Shown here in pieces: positions 15,800 through 24,446 of a stretch of 42,178 nt of DNA. The position numbers and the translations under genes were made by a program. This DNA comes from Terriglobia bacterium. GTDB taxonomy: Bacteria > Acidobacteriota > Terriglobia > Bryobacterales > Bryobacteraceae. Numbering within the stretch: position 1 is the stretch's first letter; each line of letters begins with the position of its first letter. The notes under the pieces were generated by a model that was given only the letters and a program-made list of their open reading frames with translations, had not been told where the DNA came from and did not search any database. Location: contig JAIQEX010000052.1 in the NCBI GenBank assembly GCA_020073615.1, forward strand, positions 1-42,178, given 5' to 3'.

Positions 15800-16575
15800 C
15801 AGGGATTGGTATCGGTGCCGCTGCCCGACCCGCCGATGCCGGCGCTGCCACCGACCGGCGAACCCAGCTCCACCCGTATCATCAGCACCTGGCGCCGCGT
15901 CGGAAAAGCGAAGAAGTCCCCCAGGTGAACCGTGCCGAAATGCGGCACTGCCACGCGAAACGGCAGATGCCTCTGCTCGCCCGCCTTTCCCAAACCGCGG
16001 ACTATCGAGAAGCCCATCATGGCGGGGTACGGGTCCCCCGTGGGCAGCGGAATCGGTGTGCCGTCGGGGCGCGGCAACATCAGAGGCGCCAGCCGTTCGC
16101 GGGCCCTGCCGTCCCCCAGCGCCCCCATCAACTTGCTCCACGTATCGTATTCGGAAAACACATCCATCGCAAAGTCCAATTGGTTGAAGACCAAGTCGCC
16201 CACGCGCAGTCCTTCCAGCCGGCTGCCGGTTGGCACGATGGCGGGTTCGCTCCCGTCGGCGGGATATCTTGACGCCACCCGCGCCACTACGCGGTCGCAG
16301 GTTACAGCATCCAGAATATTCACTCTCTCGATCGCGGTGATTGCCAACACCTCCCGGGCGCCGTCCTTGTGGTTGACTGTTCCTACCACTTCGCTATACG
16401 CCGTGCCAAAGGAAAAAATCTCCTTGTAACGAAACCCTTCGCTCCGCGCCGAACCATAGCCGCCCTCCACCGGCAGCGCGGTGGCGGCCTGTGCGGGAAT
16501 GAGATCCTCGAAGGGGTTGGTGAAATGGCCCGACGCCGCGATGGCATGGGCCTGAAAGAGATATCGCTTTTCCAT
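15799..16575 (-). CDS. Hypothetical protein (258 aa) in the sigma/CHAT operon
   Basis: An AGGAG site precedes the ATG at 16575, which lies 9 bp after the anti-sigma stop. The protein has no signal peptide or membrane segment. It opens MEKRYLFQAHAIAASGHF and is beta-rich, with PVEGGYGSARSEGFRYKEIFSFG, AITAIERVNILDAVTCDRVVARV, a hydrophobic LRVGDLVFNQLDF and VAVPHFGTVHLGDFFAFPTRR, then a flexible GGSAGIGGSGSG tail. I do not recognise the family. Its stop overlaps the TPR-CHAT start by one base, so the two are made together. A regulator or substrate of the protease is plausible but unproven. Confidence 0.85.
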   Translation of the reverse strand: MEKRYLFQAHAIAASGHFTNPFEDLIPAQAATALPVEGGYGSARSEGFRYKEIFSFGTAYSEVVGTVNHKDGAREVLAITAIERVNILDAVTCDRVVARVASRYPADGSEPAIVPTGSRLEGLRVGDLVFNQLDFAMDVFSEYDTWSKLMGALGDGRARERLAPLMLPRPDGTPIPLPTGDPYPAMMGFSIVRGLGKAGEQRHLPFRVAVPHFGTVHLGDFFAFPTRRQVLMIRVELGSPVGGSAGIGGSGSGTDTNP

Positions 16576-16584
16576 GTCACGCTC

Positions 16585-17289
16585 CTATGGTTTGTTGAGA
16601 ATCAGGACATAGCGGGCGAGTTCGGCGCCGGGTCTGCCTGCCCCCGCACTCGACCGCACCACCACAGCGTACTTGCCCGCCGGCAGGGTTCCAGGCATGA
16701 GAATCTCTAGCTCCTTGCCGGGGGCCGGCGCCGCAACCGGCACCGAAAATCGCGTGGCCCCCGACTCGTCCTCGAGCGAGCACTGGTATTGCTCCCCGTT
16801 CCAGGCGGGATCGGGATCCATATCGACCGCAAAAAAACGCGCTCCCGGCGGCACGTGGAACACGGACTCATCCCCGCGTGAGCCCCGCAGCAGCCGGTGG
16901 CTGGCGATCGGCTGGGCGGAGAGCGCATCGCGCAACTCTCTGCGCAGAGCCGGAACCTGGACCGCATACTGGTACGACACCACCGCCAGCAGCGCCACCG
17001 CCGCGAACGCCGGCACACCGCTCCATGGACGCCGCCACCACGCGGTTCGCAGCCGCGGCGGGCGCTCGCGGGATTCCACGCGCGGCCTCTCCAGGGCTTC
17101 CCCCGGCGGGCCGTCCCCGGCAAACACCGCCTTGGCATTCTCTGCAAACACGGCCCCGAACCGTACCTCCTCGGCGCATTCCACACAGTCGAAAAAGTGG
17201 CGCTCGAAGTCCTCTCTCTCGGCGCCGGTCAGCTCGCCCAGCAGGTACCGCTCGGCCAACCCCGTTGTGACTGCCTCTCGATGGTCCAT
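16585..17289 (-). CDS. Zinc-finger (zf-HC2) transmembrane anti-sigma factor
   Basis: This 234-aa protein has a cytoplasmic anti-sigma zinc finger with the pattern H-x3-C-x2-C (HFFDCVEC: H31, C35, C38) after LAERYLLGELTGAEREDFE. One membrane helix follows (about 92-109, VPAFAAVALLAVVSYQYA). The ~125-residue outer domain is beta-rich (VFHVPPGARFFAVDMDPDP, AGKYAVVVRSS). Such proteins hold an ECF sigma factor at the membrane until a signal or cleavage frees it. The gene starts 38 bp after the sigma gene (AAGGG site, ATG 17289), so the two are an operon pair. The outer domain lies in the same compartment as that predicted for the TPR-CHAT lipoprotein. Confidence 0.88.
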   Translation of the reverse strand: MDHREAVTTGLAERYLLGELTGAEREDFERHFFDCVECAEEVRFGAVFAENAKAVFAGDGPPGEALERPRVESRERPPRLRTAWWRRPWSGVPAFAAVALLAVVSYQYAVQVPALRRELRDALSAQPIASHRLLRGSRGDESVFHVPPGARFFAVDMDPDPAWNGEQYQCSLEDESGATRFSVPVAAPAPGKELEILMPGTLPAGKYAVVVRSSAGAGRPGAELARYVLILNKP

Positions 17290-17327
17290 ACTGATGTCCC
17301 TTGGTTCGGTCCAAGGGATCGCGGGCG

Positions 17328-17909
17328 CTACGGCTGGTGGAGCACGCCCGCAATCCCCTTCCTCCGCGCGATTTCCCGGAACTTCTCCTTGGCGCGGTGC
17401 AACAACACTCGCAGATAATCGGCCTCGATCTGGAACTGCCGCGAGATCGCCGCCCGGTCCTCTTCGTCCAGGAACACGCGGCGCAACAGCGAACGGTCCT
17501 TCTCCGGCAGCTCGGCAAGCACTTCCCGCACCATCTGCTTGCGCTCCTCGGTCACCATATCGGCATGGATGCGGACGCGGTCGTCGGGCGGATCGGCGGC
17601 CTCCTCCGAGGAGCGCGGATGGCGCGATTCCGAGCGCAGCACCTCCAGCCTCACGTTGGTGCAGATCCCGTGAACGAAAGCGCCGAAGCGCTCCGGATGT
17701 TCGATTTTCTTGTCCGACCGCAGATATTTGAGCACGCGCGCAAACGTCTCCTGCCGGATCTCGTCGATCAGATGGGCGGCGCGCACCCGTCCCCTGAGGC
17801 TCAACAGCATGACGTTGCTGAAGTAGGCGATGAAATGCTTCTCGGTCTCAGGGTCTCCGCTCTTCAGACGCGCCAGGTAGCCGGGGTCGAAGTTCGTGTG
17901 TTCCAACAC
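17328..17909 (-). CDS. ECF-type RNA polymerase sigma factor
   Basis: With GTG 17909 as start the protein is 193 aa. Region 2 is seen in LARLKSGDPETEKHFIAYF, LIDEIRQETFARVLKYL and ERFGAFVHGICTNVRLEVL. Region 4 appears as VREVLAELPEKDRSLLRRV and ISRQFQIEADYLRVLLHRAKEKF (recognition helix). The region between the two is short and charged, as in ECF sigma factors. GGAG lies only 2 nt before the GTG, so the true start may be slightly different; the ~130 residues possible upstream are low-complexity and unlike sigma factors. It leads the operon with the anti-sigma factor, the 258-aa protein and TPR-CHAT, and is divergent from the M13 peptidase across 280 bp that must hold both promoters. Confidence 0.9.
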   Translation of the reverse strand: MLEHTNFDPGYLARLKSGDPETEKHFIAYFSNVMLLSLRGRVRAAHLIDEIRQETFARVLKYLRSDKKIEHPERFGAFVHGICTNVRLEVLRSESRHPRSSEEAADPPDDRVRIHADMVTEERKQMVREVLAELPEKDRSLLRRVFLDEEDRAAISRQFQIEADYLRVLLHRAKEKFREIARRKGIAGVLHQP

Positions 17910-18189
17910 AGCTCCAGATCCCGATAAGCATACCGTATCGGCAGTTCGCTGTGGGCTCGCCACGGGCGCCCGCAGTGCGGCGGAGCTGCTATGCCGTCTC
18001 GGCGGCGTCGCGGACCTCCGCCGCGCCCCGAAACCGATTGCGGCCTTTCCCGGCCTTAGTGCGCCCATCCAGCAAGTTCGTGAAGCGAAGCCGCGAAACG
18101 TTTCATCGTGGGGGCACACCCCCCCGCCTGCCCCCGCGCCGCAGGCGTGCCGCAACGCGCTAGAATCGGAGCTTAAGGTCATCCAACTT

Positions 18190-20202
18190 ATGATTATCGG
18201 AAAGCTTCCTGTACTTTGTCTGCTGCCGTTGGTTGCAATGGCGGCGGACGCAGCCGCGCCCGCGGGTGGCGTCGATACCGCGGCGATGAACAAATCCATC
18301 GACCCCTGCGTCGACTTCTACCAATACGCCTGCGGCAACTGGGTCGCCAAGAACCCGCTGCCCTCCGACCGCTCCCGCTGGGGGCGTTTTGCCGAGCTGG
18401 CCGACCGCAATGAGAAGGTCGAGCTCGACATCCTGCAAGGCGCCGCCGCGGTCCGTCCCGGCCGCAGCGCGCTCGATCAGAAGATCGGCGACCTCTACAC
18501 CAGTTGCCTCGATACCGCCACCATCAATAAGAAAGGCATCGCGCCCATCAACCCCGAGCTCGACCGCATCGACGCCCTGACCAAAGCGGACCTGGTGGCG
18601 GAAATCGCCCACCTGCACCGCACCGGAGTGGGGGTGTTCTTCGGGTTCGGCTCCGGCCCCGATGCCAAGGATTCCAACAAAATGATCGCCGGCTTCCGGC
18701 AGGGCGGCCTCTCGCTTCCGGATCGCGAGTATTATCTGAAGTCCGACGCCAAGAGCGTCGAGATCCGCCAGCGTTACCTCGAGCACATGACGAAGATGTT
18801 CCAGCTTGTGGGCACTGCGGCCACTGAGGCCGCCGCGAAGGCGCAGTTGGTGCTCACGCTCGAAACCGAGATCGCCAAAGCGTCGCTCGACCGCGTGGCC
18901 ATGCGCGATCCCAACAAGACGTATCACATCATCGGCGTGCCGGAGTTGAACACTCTGGCCCCGGGCTTCGATTGGGCCGCCTATTTTAAGGCTACCGGCG
19001 CGCCCGCCTTCGCGACGCTCAACATCGGCGTCCCGGAGGTTGCCCAGAAGCTCACCGCGATCATGACGGCGCAGCCCCTGGACTCCGTGAAGGCGTACTT
19101 CGCCTGGCACGTGCTGCGCAGCGCCGCGGTCGCATTGCCGGAGGCGTTCGAAAATGAAAGCTTCGATTTCTGGCAGCGTTACCTGGCCGGCGTGAAGCAG
19201 CCGCGGCCGCGCCCCAACCGCTGCGTGGCCATCGTCGACCGCGCCCTGGGCGACCTCATCGGCCAGAAGTACATCGAACAGGCCTTCGGGCCGGACGCCA
19301 AGGCCCAGATCGCGAAACTGGTGGATGGGCTGGAAACTGCGATGGGCAAGGATATCGAAACCCTGCCCTGGATGACCGATGCCACCAAGAAGGCCGCGCT
19401 GGTCAAGCTGAAGGCCATTACCAACAACGTGGGCTACCCCAAGAAGTGGCGCGACTACAGCAAGGTCACCGTGTCCCGCGATGAGTTCTTCGGCAATCTG
19501 CAGAAGCTGGGCGAAGTGCTGTACCAGCAGCGCATCGAGAAGATCGGCACGCCCACCGACAAGACCGAGTGGTTCATGAGCACGCCCACCGTGAACGCGT
19601 TCTACAGCCCGCAGAACAACAGCATCAATTTCCCGGCGGGCATTCTGCAGTCGCCGTTCTTCGACCCGCGGCGCGATATGGCCCTGAACTACGGCGGCGT
19701 GGGCGGCGTGATCGGCCACGAAATGACCCACGGCTTCGACGACCAGGGCCGCAAGTTCGATGCCGACGGCAACCTGCGCGACTGGTGGACGGCCAGCGAC
19801 GGCGCCGAATTCGACAAGCGCGCCGCCTGCATTGCCAGCGAGTATTCCGGCTTCACCTCGGTGGACGACATGAAGCTGAACGGCCGCCTCACGCTGGGCG
19901 AAAACACGGCCGACAACGGCGGCCTGCGCGTGGCCTACATGGCGCTTCAGGCAGCCATGAAGGGCAGGGAAGACAAGGTGGACGGCTATACCCCCGAGCA
20001 GCGTTTGTTCCTGGGCTTCGCGCAGGTATGGTGCGAGAACATGTCGCCCCAGGAACTGCGCCAGCGCGCCATGACCGATCCGCATTCGCCCGGCCGTTTC
20101 CGCGTGAACGGCACCTTGCAGAACATGCCCGAGTTCCAGAAGGCGTTTTCCTGTAAAGCCGGCCAGCCCATGGTCAGCGAGAACGCCTGCCGCGTCTGGT
20201 AG
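18190..20202 (+). CDS. M13 family metallopeptidase (neprilysin/PepO-like), secreted
   Basis: This 670-aa zinc endopeptidase starts at ATG 18190 (MIIGKLPVLCLLPLVAMAADA, signal peptide). The N-terminal M13 signature SIDPCVDFYQYACGNW is present. The zinc site is VIGHEMTHGFDDQGR (H510, E511, H514), with the third ligand in GENTADNGG (E571). NAFYSPQNNSINFPAGILQ, the substrate-binding strand region, precedes it, and the protein ends in the usual CRVW. Family members cut small peptides outside the cytoplasm, and Acidobacteriota often carry many paralogues. A longer open frame back to 17896 was rejected because it removes the signal from the N-terminus. Confidence 0.95.
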   Translation: MIIGKLPVLCLLPLVAMAADAAAPAGGVDTAAMNKSIDPCVDFYQYACGNWVAKNPLPSDRSRWGRFAELADRNEKVELDILQGAAAVRPGRSALDQKIGDLYTSCLDTATINKKGIAPINPELDRIDALTKADLVAEIAHLHRTGVGVFFGFGSGPDAKDSNKMIAGFRQGGLSLPDREYYLKSDAKSVEIRQRYLEHMTKMFQLVGTAATEAAAKAQLVLTLETEIAKASLDRVAMRDPNKTYHIIGVPELNTLAPGFDWAAYFKATGAPAFATLNIGVPEVAQKLTAIMTAQPLDSVKAYFAWHVLRSAAVALPEAFENESFDFWQRYLAGVKQPRPRPNRCVAIVDRALGDLIGQKYIEQAFGPDAKAQIAKLVDGLETAMGKDIETLPWMTDATKKAALVKLKAITNNVGYPKKWRDYSKVTVSRDEFFGNLQKLGEVLYQQRIEKIGTPTDKTEWFMSTPTVNAFYSPQNNSINFPAGILQSPFFDPRRDMALNYGGVGGVIGHEMTHGFDDQGRKFDADGNLRDWWTASDGAEFDKRAACIASEYSGFTSVDDMKLNGRLTLGENTADNGGLRVAYMALQAAMKGREDKVDGYTPEQRLFLGFAQVWCENMSPQELRQRAMTDPHSPGRFRVNGTLQNMPEFQKAFSCKAGQPMVSENACRVW

Positions 20203-20286
20203 CGCGCGCCGTAGCGGTAGCGTCCGCCGCGCAGCTAATCTTATTGGCTGCGGCAGCCGATATATGCCACGGGAGGTTTCGGGGCG

Positions 20287-20688
20287 GTGCAGCAGTTTGC
20301 GTGGCGCGAGGCATACAGTGTTGACATTCCGCAACTGGATGCCCAGCATCGCCAGATCATCGAGTTGCTGGACGAGCTCGGGAGAATCGCTCATGGCGGC
20401 GAAAACGATAAGCTCATCGCCGCCGCGCTCGAGAAGGTCACCAGGTATGCGCATTGGCACCTGCGGAGGGAAGAACTGGTCCTCCGCGTTCGCAGTTACC
20501 CAGGCTACGAAGAGCACAAAGCGGAGCATGAGGCCTACCGGGAGAAGGTCACTTTCCTGCAAGCCAACTCGCATCGCAGGGACCTGGGCATCAGAATGAC
20601 GAACTTCCTCAACCAATGGTGGCGGCACCATATTCTGACCAGCGATCAACAATACGCACGCTTCTTTCGACGCCAATCCGGGCAATAG
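20287..20688 (+). CDS. Bacteriohemerythrin
   Basis: This 133-aa four-helix protein has the hemerythrin diiron ligand set in order: LDAQHRQII (H21), HWHLRREE (H58, E62), EEHKAEHEAY (H77, H81) and WWRHHILTSD (H115, D120). All seven positions appear present, so O2 or NO binding, or iron sensing, is likely. The start is GTG 20287 behind GGAGG at 20272-20276. It lies alone between the M13 peptidase and a membrane protein, in the same direction. Confidence 0.9.
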   Translation: MQQFAWREAYSVDIPQLDAQHRQIIELLDELGRIAHGGENDKLIAAALEKVTRYAHWHLRREELVLRVRSYPGYEEHKAEHEAYREKVTFLQANSHRRDLGIRMTNFLNQWWRHHILTSDQQYARFFRRQSGQ

Positions 20689-20756
20689 GAGGCCTGCGGC
20701 CGCCATTTCCGCACACGCTATCATAAGCTCGTGAGGCCGGCAGGAGACCGCGACCG

Positions 20757-21779
20757 ATGAGCGAAGAAATTCCGCGCCGGAAGATACCTTCCTGGCTTCC
20801 CCAGACGGCCGGCTACTGCCTGTCCGCGGCGTGTCTCATTTGGGTTCTGCACGGCTATCCCATCAACGACCTGCTTCCCACCATCCGCGCGCTCGATTGG
20901 CGATGGGTCACCGCTGCCGTTCTATCCGATCTCTCGGTCTACGTGGCGCACGGCTGGCGCTGGAATACGCTGTTGGCCCCGGTCGCCCGCCTGCGGCTCT
21001 GGCGCACCGTGCAAGCCATCTATATCGGCCTGTTCGCCAACGAGGTCCTGCCGCTGCGCGTCGGCGAACTCATCCGCTGCTATCTCCTGGCACACTGGAA
21101 CGGTCTGCGCATCTCGCTGGGCTTCGCGTCGGCTGCGGTCGAGCGCCTGATCGACGGCGTATGGCTGCTGACCGCATTTTTCATCACCGCCGCTTTCGTG
21201 AAGAGCATACCCAAGGACCTGATGATCCTGGTGCAAATCCTAGGTTCGGCGCTCCTGCTCGGCGTGATTATGCTGTTCTGGATCGTGTTGCGGAAACAGG
21301 AGGCCCATGCGGTGATCCGCGAAAGCCGCTGGTCGGCCACGCTGCGGCACGTCATCGAGGGCCTCCACCTGATGGGAAACCGGCGCACGCTAGGTCTCAC
21401 CGCAATCGTCAGTCTGCTTTACCTCGCGTTGCAGGTGTTCTCGGTCTATGCGCTGATGAAAGCTTACGGCCTGGACCTTTCGTTCTGGGTGGCGGGCGGC
21501 GTGCTCACCATCGTACGCCTGGCCACCGTGGTGCCCAACGCTCCCGGCAACATCGGCGTGCTGAACTTCGCCTGCGTGATGGCGTTGGGACTGTTCGACG
21601 TGGAACGAAACGACGCCAAGACATTTTCCATTCTCCTGTTTGGCGCGCTGACCCTGCCGCTGCTGGTAGGCGGCGCGGTGGCCACCGCGCTCACAGGGTT
21701 GAACATCGGCGAGCTCCACGCTCACGCCCGGCGGGGGATGCGCGCGGCGGGAACGTCGGTCGCGGGGGAACAGCGTTAG
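20757..21779 (+). CDS. Lysylphosphatidylglycerol synthase TM / YbhN-like membrane protein
   Basis: This 340-aa protein has seven to eight hydrophobic segments and the patterns of the LPG_synthase_TM (UPF0104, YbhN/AglD) family: RALDWRWVTAAV, then WRWNTLLAPVARLRLWRTVQAIYIG, NEVLPLRVGELIRCYLL with a conserved PLRxGE, ASAAVERLIDGVWL and NAPGNIGVLNFACVMALGLF. There is no C-terminal aminoacyltransferase domain, so it is the membrane-only (flippase-like) form. Its lipid substrate is unknown. AGGAG at 20742-20746 precedes the ATG at 20757. Confidence 0.88.
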   Translation: MSEEIPRRKIPSWLPQTAGYCLSAACLIWVLHGYPINDLLPTIRALDWRWVTAAVLSDLSVYVAHGWRWNTLLAPVARLRLWRTVQAIYIGLFANEVLPLRVGELIRCYLLAHWNGLRISLGFASAAVERLIDGVWLLTAFFITAAFVKSIPKDLMILVQILGSALLLGVIMLFWIVLRKQEAHAVIRESRWSATLRHVIEGLHLMGNRRTLGLTAIVSLLYLALQVFSVYALMKAYGLDLSFWVAGGVLTIVRLATVVPNAPGNIGVLNFACVMALGLFDVERNDAKTFSILLFGALTLPLLVGGAVATALTGLNIGELHAHARRGMRAAGTSVAGEQR

Positions 21780-21798
21780 CGCTGGAGATGGTGACGGC

Positions 21799-22078
21799 TT
21801 ATGCGGCCGGACGGTTTATCAGCCGTCGCGTCTCGATCTCCCACAAACGTTGTTCGAGGTAGGCGATGCGGGACTCCATCGCGGCTGCCCGGGCTTCCAG
21901 GGAATCGTCGCGAAGCTGGCCCAGCTCCTGGGCCGGGAAGTAGGACTTCAGAAATTCGGCCTGCAAGTTGCGCGCGCGCTCGATCAGCCGGGCTTCCATC
22001 TCCGTCATCTCTTGCCTGAAGCCTTGTTGGAGGCGCCCCTCCCATGGCCTGTAGGTGCCGCAGCAGTTCGTCGTCCAT
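21799..22078 (-). pseudogene. Coiled-coil hypothetical protein with +1 frameshift
   Basis: An ATG at 22078 (minus strand) opens MDDELLRHLQAM. At about 22046-22047 the sequence reads GCCATGGGAGGGGCGCC; removing one G would join this start to the frame reading EGRLQQGFRQEMTEMEARLIERARNLQ. That frame runs to the stop at 21799 with heptad-like Leu/Glu/Arg content (ESRIAYLEQRLWEIETRRL). The joined product would be about 92 aa of coiled coil, resembling short coiled-coil proteins I associate with acidobacterial genomes. The break may be a real frameshift or a base-call error in a G-run. Confidence 0.6.
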
Positions 22079-22130
22079 CTCGTGTCCATCATTACATCGC
22101 CAAAGCGAACCTACCGGCCGGCAATATCGC

Positions 22131-22136
22131 TATAAT
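22131..22136 (+). promoter_or_regulatory. Perfect -10 box just before ilvE
   Basis: TATAAT ends 6 bases before the ilvE ATG at 22143 and no ribosome-binding site lies between. A transcript starting 6-8 nt after the box would begin at or next to the ATG, so ilvE mRNA may be leaderless. No good -35 is visible. Confidence 0.5.
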
Positions 22137-22142
22137 TAACGC

Positions 22143-23084
22143 ATGTTGACGCCCACCGAAAAGATATGGCATAACGGCCGCTTCATCCGCTGGGAGGATG
22201 CGACCGTCCACGTACTCTCGCACGTGGTGAGCTACGGCAGCTCGGTTTTCGAAGGGATCCGCTGTTACTCCACGCCCAACGGGCCCGCGATTCTGCGCCT
22301 CCGCGAGCACGTCCGCCGGCTGATCGATTCGGCCAAGATCTACCGCATGGAAAACATCGGCTTTTCCGCAGACCAGTTGGCCGAAGCGATGCTCGAGGTG
22401 GTGCGCGTCAACAAGATGGACGCCTGCTACGTGAAGCCGCTCGTGATGCGCGGCTACGGCGACGTGGGGGTCAACGGGATGAAGAACCCCATCGAGGTGT
22501 ACATCGCCTGCTGGGAGTGGGGCAAATACCTGGGCGAAGAGGCCCTGGCCGAGGGCGTGGACGTGTGCGTGTCGAGCTGGAACCGCATGGCGCCCAACAC
22601 GCTGCCGGCCATGGCCAAGGCCGGCGCCAACTACATGAACTCGCAGCTCATCAAGATGGAAGCCGTCGCCAACGGCTATGTCGAAGGCATCGCGCTCGAT
22701 ACCGCCGGCTATGTCAGCGAGGGCTCGGGCGAGAACATCTTCCTGGTGCGCGACGGCCGCATCCACACGCCGCCGCTGGGCGCTTCGGTGCTGCCCGGCA
22801 TCACGCGCGATTCCATCCTCACCCTGGCCGGGGAACTCGATATTCCGGTGGTCGAGATGCTCATTCCCCGTGAGATGCTCTACATCGCCGATGAGGTTTT
22901 CTTCTCCGGTACCGCCGCCGAGATCACCCCGATTCGCTCCATCGACCGCATTACCATCGGCAAGGGACGCCGCGGCCCGATCGCGGAGAAGTTGCAGAAG
23001 GAGTTTTTCGGAGTGATCAACGGATCGAGACCCGACCGCAATGGCTGGCTCACGCCCGTCCACGCCGCGGTTCCGGTGAAGTAG
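22143..23084 (+). CDS. ilvE: Branched-chain amino acid aminotransferase
   Basis: This 313-aa fold-type IV PLP enzyme moves amino groups between glutamate and the keto acids of Leu, Ile and Val, the last step of their synthesis. Seen motifs are [16 protein letters not shown] (27-42), [12 protein letters not shown] (95-106), [20 protein letters not shown] with the likely PLP lysine K159, [20 protein letters not shown] (181-200), [13 protein letters not shown] and [16 protein letters not shown]. Length and motif spacing match E. coli-type IlvE. It stands alone on the plus strand. Confidence 0.96.
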   Translation: MLTPTEKIWHNGRFIRWEDATVHVLSHVVSYGSSVFEGIRCYSTPNGPAILRLREHVRRLIDSAKIYRMENIGFSADQLAEAMLEVVRVNKMDACYVKPLVMRGYGDVGVNGMKNPIEVYIACWEWGKYLGEEALAEGVDVCVSSWNRMAPNTLPAMAKAGANYMNSQLIKMEAVANGYVEGIALDTAGYVSEGSGENIFLVRDGRIHTPPLGASVLPGITRDSILTLAGELDIPVVEMLIPREMLYIADEVFFSGTAAEITPIRSIDRITIGKGRRGPIAEKLQKEFFGVINGSRPDRNGWLTPVHAAVPVK

Positions 23085-23305
23085 ATTTTCTCGACCCCTG
23101 CGCGACACGGACAACCACCTCCCCCGAGATTTGTCGTCCGCGCCGCGCAGGCGCCAATGGGACTCTCCTTTTGTAGCGCGAGCGCCGCCGGAATACCAGC
23201 ACGATTTCGCGCGCGCGGAATCTTTTCAACAAATTTCTGGCGTAGCCGGTGCTTGGACTTACCATCGATGCGGTGTGGCAATCTTGTGTATAAAACGTCG
23301 CGCGT

Positions 23306-24445
23306 ATGACCTGTTCGGGTAGAGACGTTTTCGGCGGTGCACCGGTCGAAGTGGCGTTCCACGAGACCATCGAAGCGCTGAGCGCACCGGCCGCGCCCGG
23401 CGATCTCTACCTCGCTCCCGGCTGGATCGATCTGCAAGTGAACGGCTTCGCCGGCGTGGATTACAACCAGCCGCGCACGCCGCCGGAGGACATCGCCCGC
23501 TCCATTCAGGCGCTCTTCGCGACCGGTGTGACGCGCTTCTACCCCACCGTGATCACGGGCGCGCCCGCCACTATGGAAGGGGCGCTATGCAACCTGGCGC
23601 GCGCCGCCGCTTCGCTCGCAGAAGGCCAGGCGATCGACGGGTTCCACGTGGAGGGCCCGCACATCAGTCCCGAGGACGGCCCGCGCGGCGCGCACCCGCG
23701 GCACTGGGTGCGCCCGCCGGATATCGACGAATTCCGCCGCTGGCAGGACGCCACCGGAAACCGCATCCGCATGGTCACGCTCTCCGCCGAGTGGCCCGAT
23801 GCCCCGCGCTACATCGAGCGCATTACCTCCGCGGGCGTGGTGGCATCGCTCGGCCACACACAGGCCGCGGCCGCGCAGATCGCCGATGCCGTGTCGGCCG
23901 GAGCGACGCTCGCCACGCACCTGGGCAACGGCGCCCATGCGGTGCTGCCGCGCCATCCCAACTACATCTGGGACCAGCTTGCCGAAGACCGGCTCATGGC
24001 CGGCTTTATCGCCGACGGCATCCACCTGGGCAGCGCTTTTCTGAAGGTGGCGCTGCGCGCCAAAGGCATCGCGCGCGCCGTGCTGGTGAGCGACGCAGCC
24101 GCTCCCGCCGGCGCCGCGCCGGGGCGCTACCAACTGGGCGAGCAGTTTGTCGATCTCACCGCCGACGGGCGCGTGGTGCTCACCGGGACCGGCAAACTCG
24201 CCGGCAGCGCCCTGGGCATGGATCGCGGCATCGAGAATTTGATGCGGCTCGCCGGCCTGAGCCTGGCCGATGCCGTGCGCATGGCCACCATCAACGCTGC
24301 CCGCGCCGGTAAATTGCCGGGACGCACGCGCGGCCTCGTGCCCGGCGACCGCGCCGACCTGGTGCAGTTCCGCTTCGACCCCGCGGCGCAGCGCCTCGAA
24401 GTGGCGGCCACGTGGCTCAACGGCCGCCAGGTCTACCAGCGCTGA
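23306..24445 (+). CDS. nagA: N-acetylglucosamine-6-phosphate deacetylase
   Basis: This 379-aa amidohydrolase removes acetate from GlcNAc-6-P in amino-sugar use and cell-wall recycling. Metal and catalytic motifs appear in order: APGWIDLQVNGFAGVDY (37-53), HVEGPHISPEDGPRGAH (E116 in VEGPH), SLGHT (H184), ATHLGNGAH (H205), GFIADGIHLG and the catalytic Asp in VSDAAAPAG (D263). The segment before LYLAPGW is short, so the start at ATG 23306 may be a little late; a TATAAA at 23289-23294 lies just before it and supports this start. In the 221 bp between ilvE and this gene I see nothing else firm. Confidence 0.88.
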   Translation: MTCSGRDVFGGAPVEVAFHETIEALSAPAAPGDLYLAPGWIDLQVNGFAGVDYNQPRTPPEDIARSIQALFATGVTRFYPTVITGAPATMEGALCNLARAAASLAEGQAIDGFHVEGPHISPEDGPRGAHPRHWVRPPDIDEFRRWQDATGNRIRMVTLSAEWPDAPRYIERITSAGVVASLGHTQAAAAQIADAVSAGATLATHLGNGAHAVLPRHPNYIWDQLAEDRLMAGFIADGIHLGSAFLKVALRAKGIARAVLVSDAAAPAGAAPGRYQLGEQFVDLTADGRVVLTGTGKLAGSALGMDRGIENLMRLAGLSLADAVRMATINAARAGKLPGRTRGLVPGDRADLVQFRFDPAAQRLEVAATWLNGRQVYQR

Positions 24446-24446
24446 C

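Noticed and set aside
13238-15928. Two long plus-strand frames opposite the TPR-CHAT gene
   Set aside because: The minus strand shows a lipobox, TPRs and an intact CHAT dyad; the plus-strand text shows no domain.
18160-20724. An 854-aa open frame on the minus strand across the M13 peptidase gene
   Set aside because: It is antisense to a gene with clear zinc-site motifs; long antisense frames arise from third-position GC bias, and its text has no motif or ribosome site.
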